From: Streptomyces flavidovirens DSM 40150
Lineage (GTDB): Bacteria; Actinomycetota; Actinomycetes; Streptomycetales; Streptomycetaceae
DNA: 53,857 nt
NCBI RefSeq assembly: GCF_000429085.1
Contig: NZ_AUBE01000035.1
Location: 1-53,857 of the forward strand
Reading direction: 5' to 3'
The translations under genes and the position numbers were made by a program. Positions 8,338-19,398 of the stretch are shown one piece after another; the first letter of the stretch is position 1, and each line of letters begins with the position of its first letter. Under the pieces are notes generated by a model, which worked only from the letters and a program-made list of their open reading frames with translations, searched no databases and was not told where the DNA came from.

Positions 8338-8958
8338 GTGAGAAGCAGCGGCGACGGTACGGTGGCGGGCGGGCCGTATCCGCTTCACGGCAGTGTGGTC
8401 GACCCTCTGGCGGGGCGGCAGGGCGTGACGTCGGCCATGGGCGGGGCCACGGCGGCCGACAGCACCCAGAGCGTCGGGTACCGGGGGCCTACCGCGTGTG
8501 CGGCGGCGGGGATCACGTACCGGCAGCTCGACTACTGGGCGCGTACGGGACTGGTGGAGCCGAGTGTGCGGCCGGCTTACGGGTCGGGCACGCAGCGTCT
8601 GTACAGCTTTCGCGATGTAGTCGTCCTCAAGATCGTCAAGCGTTTCCTGGACACCGGTGTCGCGTTGCAGAACATTCGCGCCGCCGTCCAGCACCTGCGG
8701 GCCCGCGGATTTCAGGACCTGGAGCGGATGACGCTCATGAGCGACGGCGCGACGGTGTACGAGTGCTCGTCGCCCGACGAGGTCGTCGAACTGCTCCAGG
8801 GTGGCCAGGGCGTCTTCGGAATCGCCGTGGGCGTGGTCTGGCGGGACGTGGAGAGTGCCCTGTCCCAGCTCCACGGTGAGCGCGTCGACACCGGCGAGAC
8901 GCTGGTCGGGCACAACCCCACCGACGAGCTCGCACGGCGCCGCAACAAGGCCGGCTGA
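8338..8958 (+). CDS. MerR-family transcriptional regulator (Rv1830-like)
   Basis: The 206-aa protein has a variable N-terminal tail (about 50 aa), then a MerR-type HTH (about 55-125: GYRGPTACAAAGITYRQLDYWARTGLV, then RLYSFRDVVVLKIVKRFLDTGVAL), and a short C-terminal region ending in polar residues. Its order after FtsR and DUF151 matches Rv1828-Rv1830. The GTG at 8338 is chosen because GGAGG lies at 8328-8332; an upstream in-frame ATG at 8260 would place the promoter inside the gene. No effector domain of the drug-binding type is present. Targets unknown; the glycine cleavage gene downstream is a candidate. Confidence 0.88.
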   Translation: MRSSGDGTVAGGPYPLHGSVVDPLAGRQGVTSAMGGATAADSTQSVGYRGPTACAAAGITYRQLDYWARTGLVEPSVRPAYGSGTQRLYSFRDVVVLKIVKRFLDTGVALQNIRAAVQHLRARGFQDLERMTLMSDGATVYECSSPDEVVELLQGGQGVFGIAVGVVWRDVESALSQLHGERVDTGETLVGHNPTDELARRRNKAG

Positions 8959-9027
8959 CCGGGCGCTCCGGCTTCCGGCCGCGCCGCAGGCCGCCGATTG
9001 TCAGTGCCGTACGGCAGCATCGATGGT

Positions 9028-10509
9028 GTGAGATCCGCGCCGACCATCCTGCATCTGGACATGGATGCCTTCTACGCCGCCGCAGAGCAGGCAGCGAAGC
9101 CGAGTCTGCGCGGAAAGCCTGTGGTGGTCGGCGGTATCGGAACCCGTGGAGTCGTCGCCACCGCCTCGTACGAAGCCAGGCGTTTCGGGGTGCATTCCGC
9201 GATGCCGGTGGCCCAGGCGCGCCGGCTGTGCCCGAACGCCGCTTACCTGATGCCGCGCTTCGCCCTCTACCGGTCGGTGAGCGAACAGGTCATGGAGCTT
9301 CTCGGCCGGCTTTCCCCCTTGGTGGAGCCGCTGAGCCTGGATGAGGCCTTCGTCGATCTGGAGGCGGGCGGGGTGGCGGACGACTCGGTCTCGGCCCGCA
9401 GGGCCGGAGAGCGGCTACGGGTGGACATCAGAGCTGTCACCGGGCTCACGGGGTCTGTGGGGCTCGCCGGGTCCAAAATGCTCGCGAAGATCGCTTCGGA
9501 GCAGGCCAAGCCGGACGGTCTCGTGCTCATCGAGCCGGGGACCGAGCGCGAGCTGCTGGGGCCCATGCCCGTGCGGATACTGCCGGGCGTGGGGCCTGCG
9601 ACCGGCGAGCATCTGCGGCGGGCGGGAATGACGACCGTCGCCGACCTGGCGGAAGCGGGCGAGGACGAGCTTGTACGGCTGCTGGGGAAGGCGCACGGGG
9701 TCTCGCTGTACCAAATGGCCCTCGGGCACGACGATCGGCCCGTAGTGGCCGAGCGGGACGCGAAGTCGGTGTCGGTCGAGGACACCTTCGAGGTCGACCT
9801 GCACGACCGGGTCCGGGTCAGGAACGAGGTGGTACGGCTGTCCGACCGGTGCGTGCAGCGGCTGCGGGCGGCCGGGCGCTCGGGCCGGACCGTGGTGCTC
9901 AAGGTGCGCAGGTACGACTTCTCGACGCTGACACGCTCGGAGACGCTGCGTGGGCCGACGGACGATCCGACGGTGGTGCGGGAGGCCGCGGGGCGGCTGC
10001 TGGAGTCGGTGGACACCACGGGCGGGGTGCGGCTGCTGGGCGTCGGGGTCACCGGGCTCGCCGACTTCACTCAGGAAGACCTCTTCGCGCAGGCGGCGGG
10101 TGAGCGCGCGGAGGCGGCGGAAGAAGCGGAGGACAGCGAGGCGGGCGAGGCGGGCAAGGCGGGCGGGGCGGGCGGTGGCGGGGAGCCGGTGGCGCCGGTG
10201 CCCGAGCCGCCACCGGAACGCCGGTGGCTGGCCGGGCAGGACGTGCGGCACTCCGTGTACGGAGCGGGGTGGGTGCAGGGCAGTGGCGTCGGACGGGTGA
10301 CGGTGCGGTTCGAGGAGCCGACATCGCCGCCGGGGCGGGTGCGGACCTTCAAGGTGGACGATCCGGATCTGGTGCCCTCGGACCCGCTCCCACTGGTGCG
10401 GGCGGCCGGCGATCAGGTGGGGTCGTCGCCGGCCAGCCGCCCGAAGTCCCCGTCGGAGGCGGCTGCGTCGGAGGAGGCGGCGTCGGGAGAGGCGATATCG
10501 AGCCCGTAG
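9028..10509 (+). CDS. dinB: DNA polymerase IV (Y-family)
   Basis: The 493-aa translesion polymerase has the catalytic signatures LHLDMDAFYAAAEQ near the N-terminus and PLSLDEAFVDL in the palm, plus the YEARRFGVHSAMP segment. A helix-hairpin-helix region (MPVRILPGVGPATGEHLRRAGM) and the little-finger domain follow to about residue 350. The C-terminus carries an Ala/Glu/Gly-rich linker and a small conserved module (RWLAGQDVRHSVYGAGWVQG ...) seen in actinobacterial Pol IV, followed by a low-complexity tail. GTG 9028 (VRSAPTILHLD) is chosen; TTG 8998 and GTG 9004 are upstream options. No LexA-type box is visible nearby. Its last 97 nt overlap the convergent PRC-barrel gene. Confidence 0.92.
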   Translation: MRSAPTILHLDMDAFYAAAEQAAKPSLRGKPVVVGGIGTRGVVATASYEARRFGVHSAMPVAQARRLCPNAAYLMPRFALYRSVSEQVMELLGRLSPLVEPLSLDEAFVDLEAGGVADDSVSARRAGERLRVDIRAVTGLTGSVGLAGSKMLAKIASEQAKPDGLVLIEPGTERELLGPMPVRILPGVGPATGEHLRRAGMTTVADLAEAGEDELVRLLGKAHGVSLYQMALGHDDRPVVAERDAKSVSVEDTFEVDLHDRVRVRNEVVRLSDRCVQRLRAAGRSGRTVVLKVRRYDFSTLTRSETLRGPTDDPTVVREAAGRLLESVDTTGGVRLLGVGVTGLADFTQEDLFAQAAGERAEAAEEAEDSEAGEAGKAGGAGGGGEPVAPVPEPPPERRWLAGQDVRHSVYGAGWVQGSGVGRVTVRFEEPTSPPGRVRTFKVDDPDLVPSDPLPLVRAAGDQVGSSPASRPKSPSEAAASEEAASGEAISSP

Positions 10510-10802
10510 TGGTGGTAAAGCTGCAGCTCCTGCTCGGGGGAGAGGTGACGGCCGACCCCGAAGTCGGGGGCATCCCGGATCAGCGCGCGGTCGTAGGGCA
10601 CGCGGAGGGAGTCGTCGACGACCTTGCTGGGCTCCAGGGGGACGAAGGCATCCCGGCTGAAGAGGCCGGTGCGTACCGCGGCCCATTCGGGGACGCCGGT
10701 GGCGTCGTCGAGGTACACCTCGTCGACCGTTCCGATCTTGTTGCCGTTGCGGTCGAACGCCTTGCGGCCGATCAGGCTGCGCGGATCGATGTCGGTCTGC
10801 AC
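10413..10802 (-). CDS. PRC-barrel domain-containing protein
   Basis: This 129-aa protein has an N-terminal PRC-barrel (about residues 5-80: RSLIGRKAFDRNGNKIGTVDEVYLDD ... VPEWAAVRTGLF) and a polar, Ala/Ser-rich tail. The segment LSPEQELQLYHHYGL recurs in Streptomyces PRC-barrel proteins. Such proteins are often stress or envelope associated, but the function is unknown. The GTG at 10802 follows GGAGGGA; in-frame codons further upstream extend into unrelated sequence. Its 3' end runs 97 nt into dinB on the other strand. Confidence 0.85.
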   Translation of the reverse strand: MQTDIDPRSLIGRKAFDRNGNKIGTVDEVYLDDATGVPEWAAVRTGLFSRDAFVPLEPSKVVDDSLRVPYDRALIRDAPDFGVGRHLSPEQELQLYHHYGLDIASPDAASSDAAASDGDFGRLAGDDPT

Positions 10803-10914
10803 GGTCCCTCCAACTGATCGCAGCTGCTCCCTAGACCCTACGAAAGGGCACAACTGTGGACTCGGCCACTCGAGGGATCGACGACGGGCCTCGCTGGTAG
10901 GCTGGCCAGTGGCT

Positions 10915-11183
10915 GCTGACCCCGTGCGGGAGAGTCTCCGGTGAACGTGCCGGAGGCGCCGAAGGAGCAACTCCTCCCCGGAATCTCTCAGGCCCCCGTA
11001 CCGCACGGACGAGGTCACTCTGGAAAGCAGGGCGGGCGTCGGACGGGTATGTGCTCGAAGAGGGCACAGCACTTGTTACGGATCCCTCCCTCACCGACGG
11101 TGAAAGCCGGAACGACCCCGACGTCAGCGACGTTCCCACGGTCTTCCGGTGAAGCTCTCAGGTTGAGATGACAGAGGGGGAGG
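10915..11183 (+). promoter_or_regulatory. Tandem glycine riboswitch upstream of gcvP
   Basis: Aptamer 1 (10922-11008) is closed by a perfect 8-bp P1 (CCGTGCGG / CCGCACGG) and has the hallmark segments GCGCCGAAGGAGCAA and GGAATCTCTCAGGC. Aptamer 2 (about 11013-11183) ends with CTCTCAGGTTGAGATGACAGAGGGGG, typical of the second aptamer in actinobacteria, and carries an enlarged internal arm. Glycine binding by both aptamers normally turns expression of glycine cleavage genes on. It lies 65 nt before the gcvP start. TAGGCT at 10898-10903 may be the -10 of the riboswitch promoter. Confidence 0.95.
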
Positions 11184-11247
11184 CCGTCCGGGTACCCGTG
11201 CCGTGGTGCCCCTCGCAGGTCGCGTCAGACCAGGAGGCCTTCCGCAG

Positions 11248-14133
<2,886 letters not shown>

Positions 14134-14171
14134 CGGACGCGGTACGCGTCGCTCGGCGCGGACATGCGCAG

Positions 14172-14206
14172 GGGGCCGGTTCGGAGGATTTCTCCGGGCC
14201 GGCCCC
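14172..14206 (+). terminator. Hairpin terminator after gcvP
   Basis: GGGGCCGG (14172-14179) pairs with CCGGCCCC (14199-14206), and an inner CGGAG/CTCCG extends the stem around a short loop. It lies about 40 nt past the gcvP stop. Confidence 0.7.
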
Positions 14207-14215
14207 TCGTCGTAT

Positions 14216-14271
14216 CGGTGTGGCGGTGTGGCGGTGTGACGGTGTGGCGGTTTCTCGGTGTGACGGTGTAC
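14216..14271. repeat. Seven tandem 8-bp units (consensus CGGTGTGG)
   Basis: Units start at 14216, 14224, 14232, 14240, 14248, 14256 and 14264. Four differ from the consensus (one strongly). The array sits between the gcvP terminator and the 3' end of the DUF5999 gene and does not encode anything recognised. Confidence 0.85.
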
Positions 14272-14279
14272 CGGCCGGG

Positions 14280-14477
14280 TCAGGCGGCCCTGACCACGTC
14301 AAGTGGACGGTGCGGAGCGATGATCTGGCCGTCCGGCAGCAGCTCACCGGTGTCCTCGAAGACGAGAACTCCGTTGCACAGCAGGCTCCAGCCCTGCTCG
14401 GGGTGGTGCGCCACAAGCAGGGCGGCTTCCCGGTCGGCGGAGTCGGCAGTCGGGCAGGCTGGCTGGTGCTGGCACAT
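14280..14477 (-). CDS. DUF5999 family small protein
   Basis: The 65-aa protein begins MCQHQPACPTADSADREAA and continues with HPEQGWSLLCNGVLVFEDTGELLPDG, the recognisable core of the Streptomyces DUF5999 family. Three cysteines (C2, C8 and one in LLCNG) may bind metal; this is a guess. The function is unknown. The start is taken at the conserved MCQHQ; an in-frame ATG 57 nt upstream (14534) would add 19 residues and has a G-rich stretch before it. Confidence 0.85.
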   Translation of the reverse strand: MCQHQPACPTADSADREAALLVAHHPEQGWSLLCNGVLVFEDTGELLPDGQIIAPHRPLDVVRAA

Positions 14478-14802
14478 GGAAGGGTTCTTTCGCTGCGTTG
14501 TGGTGAGTGTCCTGCGGCTCGATGCGGTGTTCATTGCCGCCCCCCGTATCAGTCGGTCCGGTCCCCAGTGTTGCCCCACGGGCGTCGATCCGCAGGGATT
14601 TCACGGCAGCTCTCCTTACTGATTAATGACGCGTCACTCGTGCGGACGGTTCAGCTCAACAGGGGTGTCCCTTCGGGTGGTTCGGGGTGGCCGATACGGG
14701 CTAGTCCGGATGGGGGGGCGTGAGGACGGCACTGTGCCCCGTGGCCGGGGCGGGCACGGGGCACAGCGGACGGGCGGGGCACCCGCGAACGGGTTGTTGT
14801 GG
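14478..14802. other. Intergenic region between two leftward genes
   Basis: The region holds the upstream sequence of the DUF5999 gene and, at 14732-14766, the terminator of the next leftward gene. I see no further gene in it. Confidence 0.6.
14732..14766 (-). terminator. Hairpin terminator of the leftward hypothetical gene
   Basis: A perfect 12-bp stem (CTGTGCCCCGTG / CACGGGGCACAG) with an 11-nt loop lies 36 nt past the stop of the gene at 14803-15405. Confidence 0.7.
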
Positions 14803-15405
14803 TCAGGCGGACTGGCTGAGGAGCGGAACGGCCGCCGGGGGCGTGAGCCGGTGGGTGAGAAGCGGCAGCAGGTCGGCGACCCGGTGCGGGCGGTGTGAGG
14901 CGATGCCGGGCGGTGCCGGCGCCAGTGGTACGAGCAGGTCTGTCGGAAGCGGCATGGTGTCGGTGGCTTCGGCACCGGTTTCCGGGCCGTCGTGCAGCCA
15001 CAGGGTGAGCATGTAGAGCTCCGGTACGGACAGCAGGCGTGGCTGGTAGCGCGAGGTCATCGCCTCGGCCTGGCGCAGCGCGAGCACGCTGGAGGCGATG
15101 TACGGGCCTTCGCAGAAGTGCGAGAAGGCCCAGCCGTCGGGGGTGAGCATGGTGTCGGCGGCGGCCACCGTACGGTCGCCGCTTCGGATGAGGAACCGCC
15201 AGCCGGTCAGCCGGGTGCGCGGCGGCCTGCTCGACGGGATGATCCCGTCCAGTACGTGGAAGGGAAGCGGGAACTCGGGGCTGAGGGGTCCCTGAGCCGC
15301 ACGGAGGGCCGGGGGACGGGCCTCGCGGACGGCGGTGGGGGAACTGAGTGCCGCGAGAACGCTGCGCAGGGCGGGCGCGGGAGCCGGGGGGACAAGCAGC
15401 GGCAT
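14803..15405 (-). CDS. Hypothetical protein, soluble, about 200 aa
   Basis: I do not recognise a named domain. The 200-aa protein is rich in Pro, Ala and Leu at both ends, with a better-structured centre (residues about 60-140) including LTGWRFLIRSGDRTVAAADT, a histidine/cysteine segment (AFSHFCEGPYIAS) and VPELYMLTLWLHD. No signal peptide or transmembrane helix is evident. Reading-frame length, a GAGAGGCG ribosome site before the ATG, and the downstream terminator support a real gene. I believe similar proteins occur in Streptomyces, but I cannot name the family. Confidence 0.7.
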   Translation of the reverse strand: MPLLVPPAPAPALRSVLAALSSPTAVREARPPALRAAQGPLSPEFPLPFHVLDGIIPSSRPPRTRLTGWRFLIRSGDRTVAAADTMLTPDGWAFSHFCEGPYIASSVLALRQAEAMTSRYQPRLLSVPELYMLTLWLHDGPETGAEATDTMPLPTDLLVPLAPAPPGIASHRPHRVADLLPLLTHRLTPPAAVPLLSQSA

Positions 15406-15898
15406 GGTGGGTCGCCTCTCACTTGGGAGACACGGTGATGCGTGGGTGTGCGTGGGCGGTGCGGACGGCGCTGTCTGCGTTCCGGGGTCAGAGGGGGGCC
15501 GGGGCGATCGCCGGGCGCCAACTCTCTGCCTCGTCTGCGGAGTTTATACGAGCCGTGTTCACATGGTGTTTCTGCTAGCCGTCGTCCGCATTTCGGGCAA
15601 GGCGGTATCCGGACCTTTTCCTGCGGAGAATATACCCATTCTTCTGGAGCGCAGGCCCGTGGCCTGGAGAGCTCCAGCGCCAGCGGTAGGCCGAAACTCA
15701 TAGGCTTTTTTCACCAGCAGCAACCGGGTGGTATCTGCTTTCTGCCGCATGCCGAGTGAATGTGCCACTGAAGTCCTCCAGGGAGGGTACTCGGTCATTG
15801 GTGGCCGTGGGGCGTTACTGATCAGCTCGTTGGGGCATCATCGACCGTGACATGAGTGCCCGATGCTGTGAGCCGCCCACTCGAGGAGGGATGCTTCG
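15406..15898. other. Intergenic region with an extended hairpin, no convincing gene
   Basis: About 490 nt between divergent genes. It is less GC-rich than its neighbours around 15540-15800. A cruciform-like structure lies at 15644-15677: CTGGAGC pairs with GCTCCAG and encloses CAGGCC-CGT-GGCCTG. Short open frames exist in several phases, but none has a ribosome site or a recognisable product. Presumably it contains the divergent promoters. Confidence 0.6.
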
Positions 15899-17407
15899 AT
15901 GGGGGAGAAGGTCGTGGCAGGCGGGTTCGACCTGTCGGACCGGCAGAGATACCGGAAGAAGCTCCACCAGTGCCTGGAGGGGCTGGGGCGGCTGCTGGAG
16001 GAGAAGCGCTTCGACCGTCCCAAGAACTTCATGGGACTGGAGATAGAGCTCAATCTCGCCGGGTCCGACGGTATGCCGATGATGATGAACGCGGAGGTAC
16101 TCGAACGGATCGCGAGCCGTGATTTCCAGACCGAACTCGGAATGTTCAATCTGGAAGTAAATATCGTTCCGCACCGGCTCGGAGGACGCGTCCTCGATCA
16201 GCTGGCGGAAGAGCTGCGCACAGGCCTTGGATACGCGCACAGGAAAGCCAAAGAGGTCGACGCGGGCATCGTGATGATCGGAATTCTGCCGACGCTCGGA
16301 CGCCACGACCTGGTCTCGGCGAATCTCTCCGACGTCGACCGCTACCAGCTCCTCAACGATCAGATCGTCGCCGCGCGAGGTGAGGACTTCACCCTTGACA
16401 TCACCGGCGTGGAGCATCTGACCTGCACCTTCGCCTCCATCGCGCCCGAAGCCGCCTGCACGTCCGTGCAGTTGCACCTCCAGGTCACGCCGGGCCGTTT
16501 CGCGGACGTGTGGAACGCGGCGCAGTCGATCGCGGGCGTGCAGATCGCACTGGGTGCCAATTCGCCGTTCCTCTTCGGCCGCGAGCTCTGGCGCGAGTCC
16601 AGGCCGCCCCTCTTCCAGCAGGCCACCGACACCCGGCCGCCGGAGCTCCAGGCCCAGGGCGTACGGCCCAGGACGTGGTTCGGCGAGCGGTGGGTGGACT
16701 CGGCGTACGAGCTCTTCGAGGAGAACCTGCGCTACTTCCCGTCCCTCCTGCCGATCTGCGACGACGAGGACCCGCTCCTCGTGCTCGACGACGGCGGGGT
16801 GCCGCGGCTCCAGGAGCTCGTACTGCACAACGGAACGGTCTACCGCTGGAACCGGCCCGTGTACGGGCTGGCCGACGGCGTACCGCATCTGCGGGTGGAG
16901 AACAGGGTGCTGCCCGCGGGGCCGACGGTGACGGATGTGATCGCCAACGCGGCTTTCTACTACGGGCTCGTGCGGGCTCTGGCCGAGGACGCGCGGCCGG
17001 TGTGGAAGCGGATGTCCTTCGAGGCCGCGGAGGAGAACTTCGACACCGCCTGCCGGTACGGGATCGACGCGGAGATCATCTGGCCGAAGCCGGGCCGCGC
17101 CGGCGGGACGGCGCGGGTACCGGCCGTCAAGCTCGTACGGGACGAACTGCTGCCGCTGGCCGCAGCCGGGCTCGACGCCTGGGGAATCGAGCCCGCGGAC
17201 CGTGACTACTACCTCGGTGTCATCGAGCAGCGGTGCAGGAGGCGCGTGAATGGCGCTTCCTGGCAGGTTGATACGTACCACCGCGCCCTGGACGCCGGTC
17301 TGGAGCGCGAAGCCGCGCTGGCCGCCACGACCCGCCGCTACAGCGAGCTGATGCACCAGGGCGATCCGGTGCACACGTGGCCGGTGGGGTTTCCGGGGCG
17401 GGCGTAA
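15899..17407 (+). CDS. Glutamate-cysteine ligase family protein (GCS2 type)
   Basis: The 502-aa protein has the fold of the GCS2/carboxylate-amine ligase family. Landmarks are NFMGLEIELNLAG near residue 50, LEVNIVPHRLGG, the repeated short-strand motif QLHLQVTPGRFADVWN, GANSPFLFG, and basic residues near IEQRCRRRVNGASWQ at the C-terminus. These enzymes join an amino acid carboxylate to an amine with ATP. Actinomycetes make mycothiol rather than glutathione, so the substrates are unknown. It is not a clear EgtA. ATG 15899 follows AGGAGG at 15884-15889. The gene is monocistronic; the next gene starts 172 nt later. Confidence 0.82.
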   Translation: MGEKVVAGGFDLSDRQRYRKKLHQCLEGLGRLLEEKRFDRPKNFMGLEIELNLAGSDGMPMMMNAEVLERIASRDFQTELGMFNLEVNIVPHRLGGRVLDQLAEELRTGLGYAHRKAKEVDAGIVMIGILPTLGRHDLVSANLSDVDRYQLLNDQIVAARGEDFTLDITGVEHLTCTFASIAPEAACTSVQLHLQVTPGRFADVWNAAQSIAGVQIALGANSPFLFGRELWRESRPPLFQQATDTRPPELQAQGVRPRTWFGERWVDSAYELFEENLRYFPSLLPICDDEDPLLVLDDGGVPRLQELVLHNGTVYRWNRPVYGLADGVPHLRVENRVLPAGPTVTDVIANAAFYYGLVRALAEDARPVWKRMSFEAAEENFDTACRYGIDAEIIWPKPGRAGGTARVPAVKLVRDELLPLAAAGLDAWGIEPADRDYYLGVIEQRCRRRVNGASWQVDTYHRALDAGLEREAALAATTRRYSELMHQGDPVHTWPVGFPGRA

Positions 17408-17490
17408 GGCGCGCGCACGGGCCTGGTGTCGGCGTTCGGTTCGTTGTCGGGCAAGCTGTGACGTCCCATGGCAGTGGAGCCTTTCCTCGG

Positions 17491-17528
17491 ATCTCGAAGA
17501 TTTCAAACGTTCTCGGAGAATCTCGAAG
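17491..17528. repeat. Direct repeat of ATCTCGAAG upstream of the CPBP gene
   Basis: ATCTCGAAG occurs at 17491-17499 and again at 17520-17528, a 29-bp spacing, in an AT-richer stretch in front of a membrane protease gene. This may be a regulator site; no promoter hexamers could be assigned confidently. Confidence 0.4.
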
Positions 17529-17579
17529 TATCTAGAACAAAGAAAAAGGGGGCTCGCTGCTGCTGAACTGGAGGCTGGT

Positions 17580-18386
17580 GTGCAGGCAGAGGCGGGGCGG
17601 GTGGCCGAATTTCCTCCTGGGCGGGAGGTGACGCGACCGATCTTGCGGACCGAGGTCCTGATCGTGCTCGCTCTCTCCCTGGGTGCGAGCGGAGTGTCGT
17701 CCCTGATCAGATTTGTCGGAGCCGTCACGAAACCGGGCGGGCTCCAGGACCAGGCGGCGAAGCTCAACACCTCCGCCACGCCCGGTCGGCCGTGGCTGGA
17801 TCTCGCCTGGCAGTTGTTCGGCATCACGTCGGCGCTGGCGCCTGTCGTCCTGGTCGCGTACCTGCTGATGCGGGAGGGGGCGGGGCTGCGCACGATCGGG
17901 TTCGACCGTTCGCGGCCGTGGCCGGACCTCGGGTGGGGCACACTGGTGGCGGCGGGCATCGGCAGTGCCGGGCTCGCCTTCTATCTGGTCGCCGTCGAGT
18001 CGGGATTCAACCTGACGGTGGTGCCGGATTCGCTGCCGCCGGCGTGGTGGAAGTTCCCCGTACTGGTCCTTTCCGCGATGCAGAACTCCGTACTGGAGGA
18101 AGTCATCGTCGTCGGGTATCTGCTGCGCAGGCTCGACCAGCTGGGATGGTCGCCGGTGGGCGCTCTGGCGGCGAGCTCGGTGCTGCGAGGCTCGTACCAC
18201 CTGTACCAGGGGATCGGCGGCTTCATCGGCAACATGGTGATGGGCGCCGTCTTCGTGCTGCTGTACCGGCGCTGGGGGCGGGTCGGTCCGCTGGTGGTGG
18301 CACACACGCTGCTGGATGTGGGCGCATTCGTGGGGTACGCGCTGCTGGCGGGCAAGGTGGGGTGGCTGCCGACTCTGGACAACTGA
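17580..18386 (+). CDS. CPBP family intramembrane glutamic endopeptidase
   Basis: The 268-aa polytopic membrane protein has about seven hydrophobic helices and the CPBP (Abi/CAAX protease) signatures: motif 1 LEEVIVVGYLLRRL, motif 2 SYHLYQGIGGFIGN, and motif 3 with VAHTLLDV. The glutamates and histidines of these motifs form the active site of the Rce1-like family. Typical bacterial roles are processing of small peptides or unknown. GTG 17580 follows GGAGG at 17570-17574. It ends in a bidirectional hairpin shared with the convergent phzF-like gene. Confidence 0.88.
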   Translation: MQAEAGRVAEFPPGREVTRPILRTEVLIVLALSLGASGVSSLIRFVGAVTKPGGLQDQAAKLNTSATPGRPWLDLAWQLFGITSALAPVVLVAYLLMREGAGLRTIGFDRSRPWPDLGWGTLVAAGIGSAGLAFYLVAVESGFNLTVVPDSLPPAWWKFPVLVLSAMQNSVLEEVIVVGYLLRRLDQLGWSPVGALAASSVLRGSYHLYQGIGGFIGNMVMGAVFVLLYRRWGRVGPLVVAHTLLDVGAFVGYALLAGKVGWLPTLDN

Positions 18387-18402
18387 GGAGGCGGGGCGAG
18401 GA

Positions 18403-18431
18403 GGGGGCGTACGGAAGTTTCGTACGCCCCC
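18403..18431. terminator. Bidirectional terminator between CPBP and PhzF genes
   Basis: A perfect 11-bp stem (GGGGGCGTACG / CGTACGCCCCC) with a 7-nt loop lies exactly between two convergent stops, followed by TT on the plus strand. Confidence 0.85.
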
Positions 18432-18440
18432 TTCGGTCTG

Positions 18441-19259
18441 TCAGGCGAGCAGCTCGCCGTCGATGACGGTGACGGCGCCGCCGGTCAGGAGGGTGCGGTC
18501 GCCGCGCAGTGAGGTGACGACCAGGCCCGAGCGGGCGGAAGCCTGGAGGCCGGTCAGCTCGTCGCGGCCGAGGCGCGGGGACCAGAACGGGGCGAGGGCC
18601 GTGTGCGCGCTGCCGGTGACCGGATCCTCGTCGACGCCGACGCGGGGGAAGAAGCCGCGCGAGACGAAGTCGTAGCCGCGGGAGGGGTCTTCGGCGGCCG
18701 CTGTGGCGATGATGCCGCGTTCGGAGTGGGCCACGAGGCCGGCGAAGTCGGGCGTGAGCGCGCGTACGGTCCGTTCGTCGGCCAGCTCGACCAGCAGGTC
18801 GCCGATGTGCGGTCCGGTGTCGTGGGCCGAGAGGACCTCGGCGCCCAGGGCTTCGGCGACGCCGCCGGGGACCGGGACCGCGGTGAGCGGCGCGGTCGGG
18901 AAGTCGAGGGTGAACGCGTCGCCGCTGTCCTGTGGTGTCGCGGTGAGGATGCCGCAGAGCGCCGAGAAGCGCACGGTGCCTGCGGCGGCGCCCGTGGAGT
19001 GCAGGACGTGGGCCGTGGCCAGCGTGGCGTGGCCGCACATGGCGACCTCGGCCGTGGGGGTGAACCAGCGCAGCGCCCAGTCCGCATCGCCGCCCGCAGG
19101 GAGCGGGTGGGCGAAGGCGGTCTCGGAGAGGTTCACCTCGGCGGCCACCTGCTGGAGCCAGGCGTCGTCGGGGAACGTGCCGGTGTCCAGCAGCAGCACT
19201 CCGGCCGGATTGCCGGCGAAGGGCCGGTCGGTGAAGGCGTCGACGATTTGAATTCGCAT
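18441..19259 (-). CDS. PhzF family isomerase/epimerase
   Basis: The 272-aa protein matches the PhzF fold (two diaminopimelate-epimerase-like domains). Key segments: IQIVDAFTDRPFAGNPAGV, NLSETAFAHP (the conserved catalytic glutamate), WFTPTAEVAMCGHATLATAHVL, and EDPVTGSAHTALAPFW. PhzF itself isomerises a phenazine precursor; most homologues have unknown substrates, and no other phenazine gene is nearby. ATG 19259 is chosen because TACGTT lies 7 nt upstream, the leaderless pattern seen elsewhere in the window; ATG 19265 is two codons further up. Confidence 0.88.
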   Translation of the reverse strand: MRIQIVDAFTDRPFAGNPAGVLLLDTGTFPDDAWLQQVAAEVNLSETAFAHPLPAGGDADWALRWFTPTAEVAMCGHATLATAHVLHSTGAAAGTVRFSALCGILTATPQDSGDAFTLDFPTAPLTAVPVPGGVAEALGAEVLSAHDTGPHIGDLLVELADERTVRALTPDFAGLVAHSERGIIATAAAEDPSRGYDFVSRGFFPRVGVDEDPVTGSAHTALAPFWSPRLGRDELTGLQASARSGLVVTSLRGDRTLLTGGAVTVIDGELLA

Positions 19260-19329
19260 GGACATGAACGTAGGGGCGGAGCAAAGCCGCAGGCCAAGGC
19301 CAATTTCGGGTGGCTGGACTCTTTGATGC

Positions 19330-19383
19330 TTGTCGGAGGAGAGGTTCCGATATATCGTTGGAGTATCGCGACAGATCAACGAT
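19330..19383 (+). promoter_or_regulatory. padR promoter with overlapping palindromes
   Basis: TTGTCG (19330-19335) and TATCGT (19353-19358) are 17 nt apart. The perfect palindrome CGATATATCG (19348-19357) covers the -10 element. ATCGTTG (19354-19360) and CAACGAT (19377-19383) form a second inverted repeat reaching to the ribosome site. The layout suggests autorepression by the PadR encoded just downstream. Confidence 0.6.
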
Positions 19384-19398
19384 GGAAGGAGCGTAGTG

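Noticed and set aside
15335..15703. Small plus-strand gene in the gap before the GCS2 gene
   Set aside because: Overlaps the 5' end of the leftward hypothetical gene, has no ribosome site and a Gly/Ala/Arg-rich shadow composition.
15815..17959. 714-codon open frame on the minus strand, opposite the GCS2-type gene
   Set aside because: It is a by-product of high GC in the opposite coding frame; the translation is Arg/Pro/His-rich, spans gene boundaries and has no ribosome site. The plus-strand ligase has clear family motifs.
18441..19259. A phenazine biosynthetic cluster
   Set aside because: Only a PhzF-fold protein is present; no phzA-E/G homologue is nearby, and PhzF-like proteins are common outside phenazine pathways.
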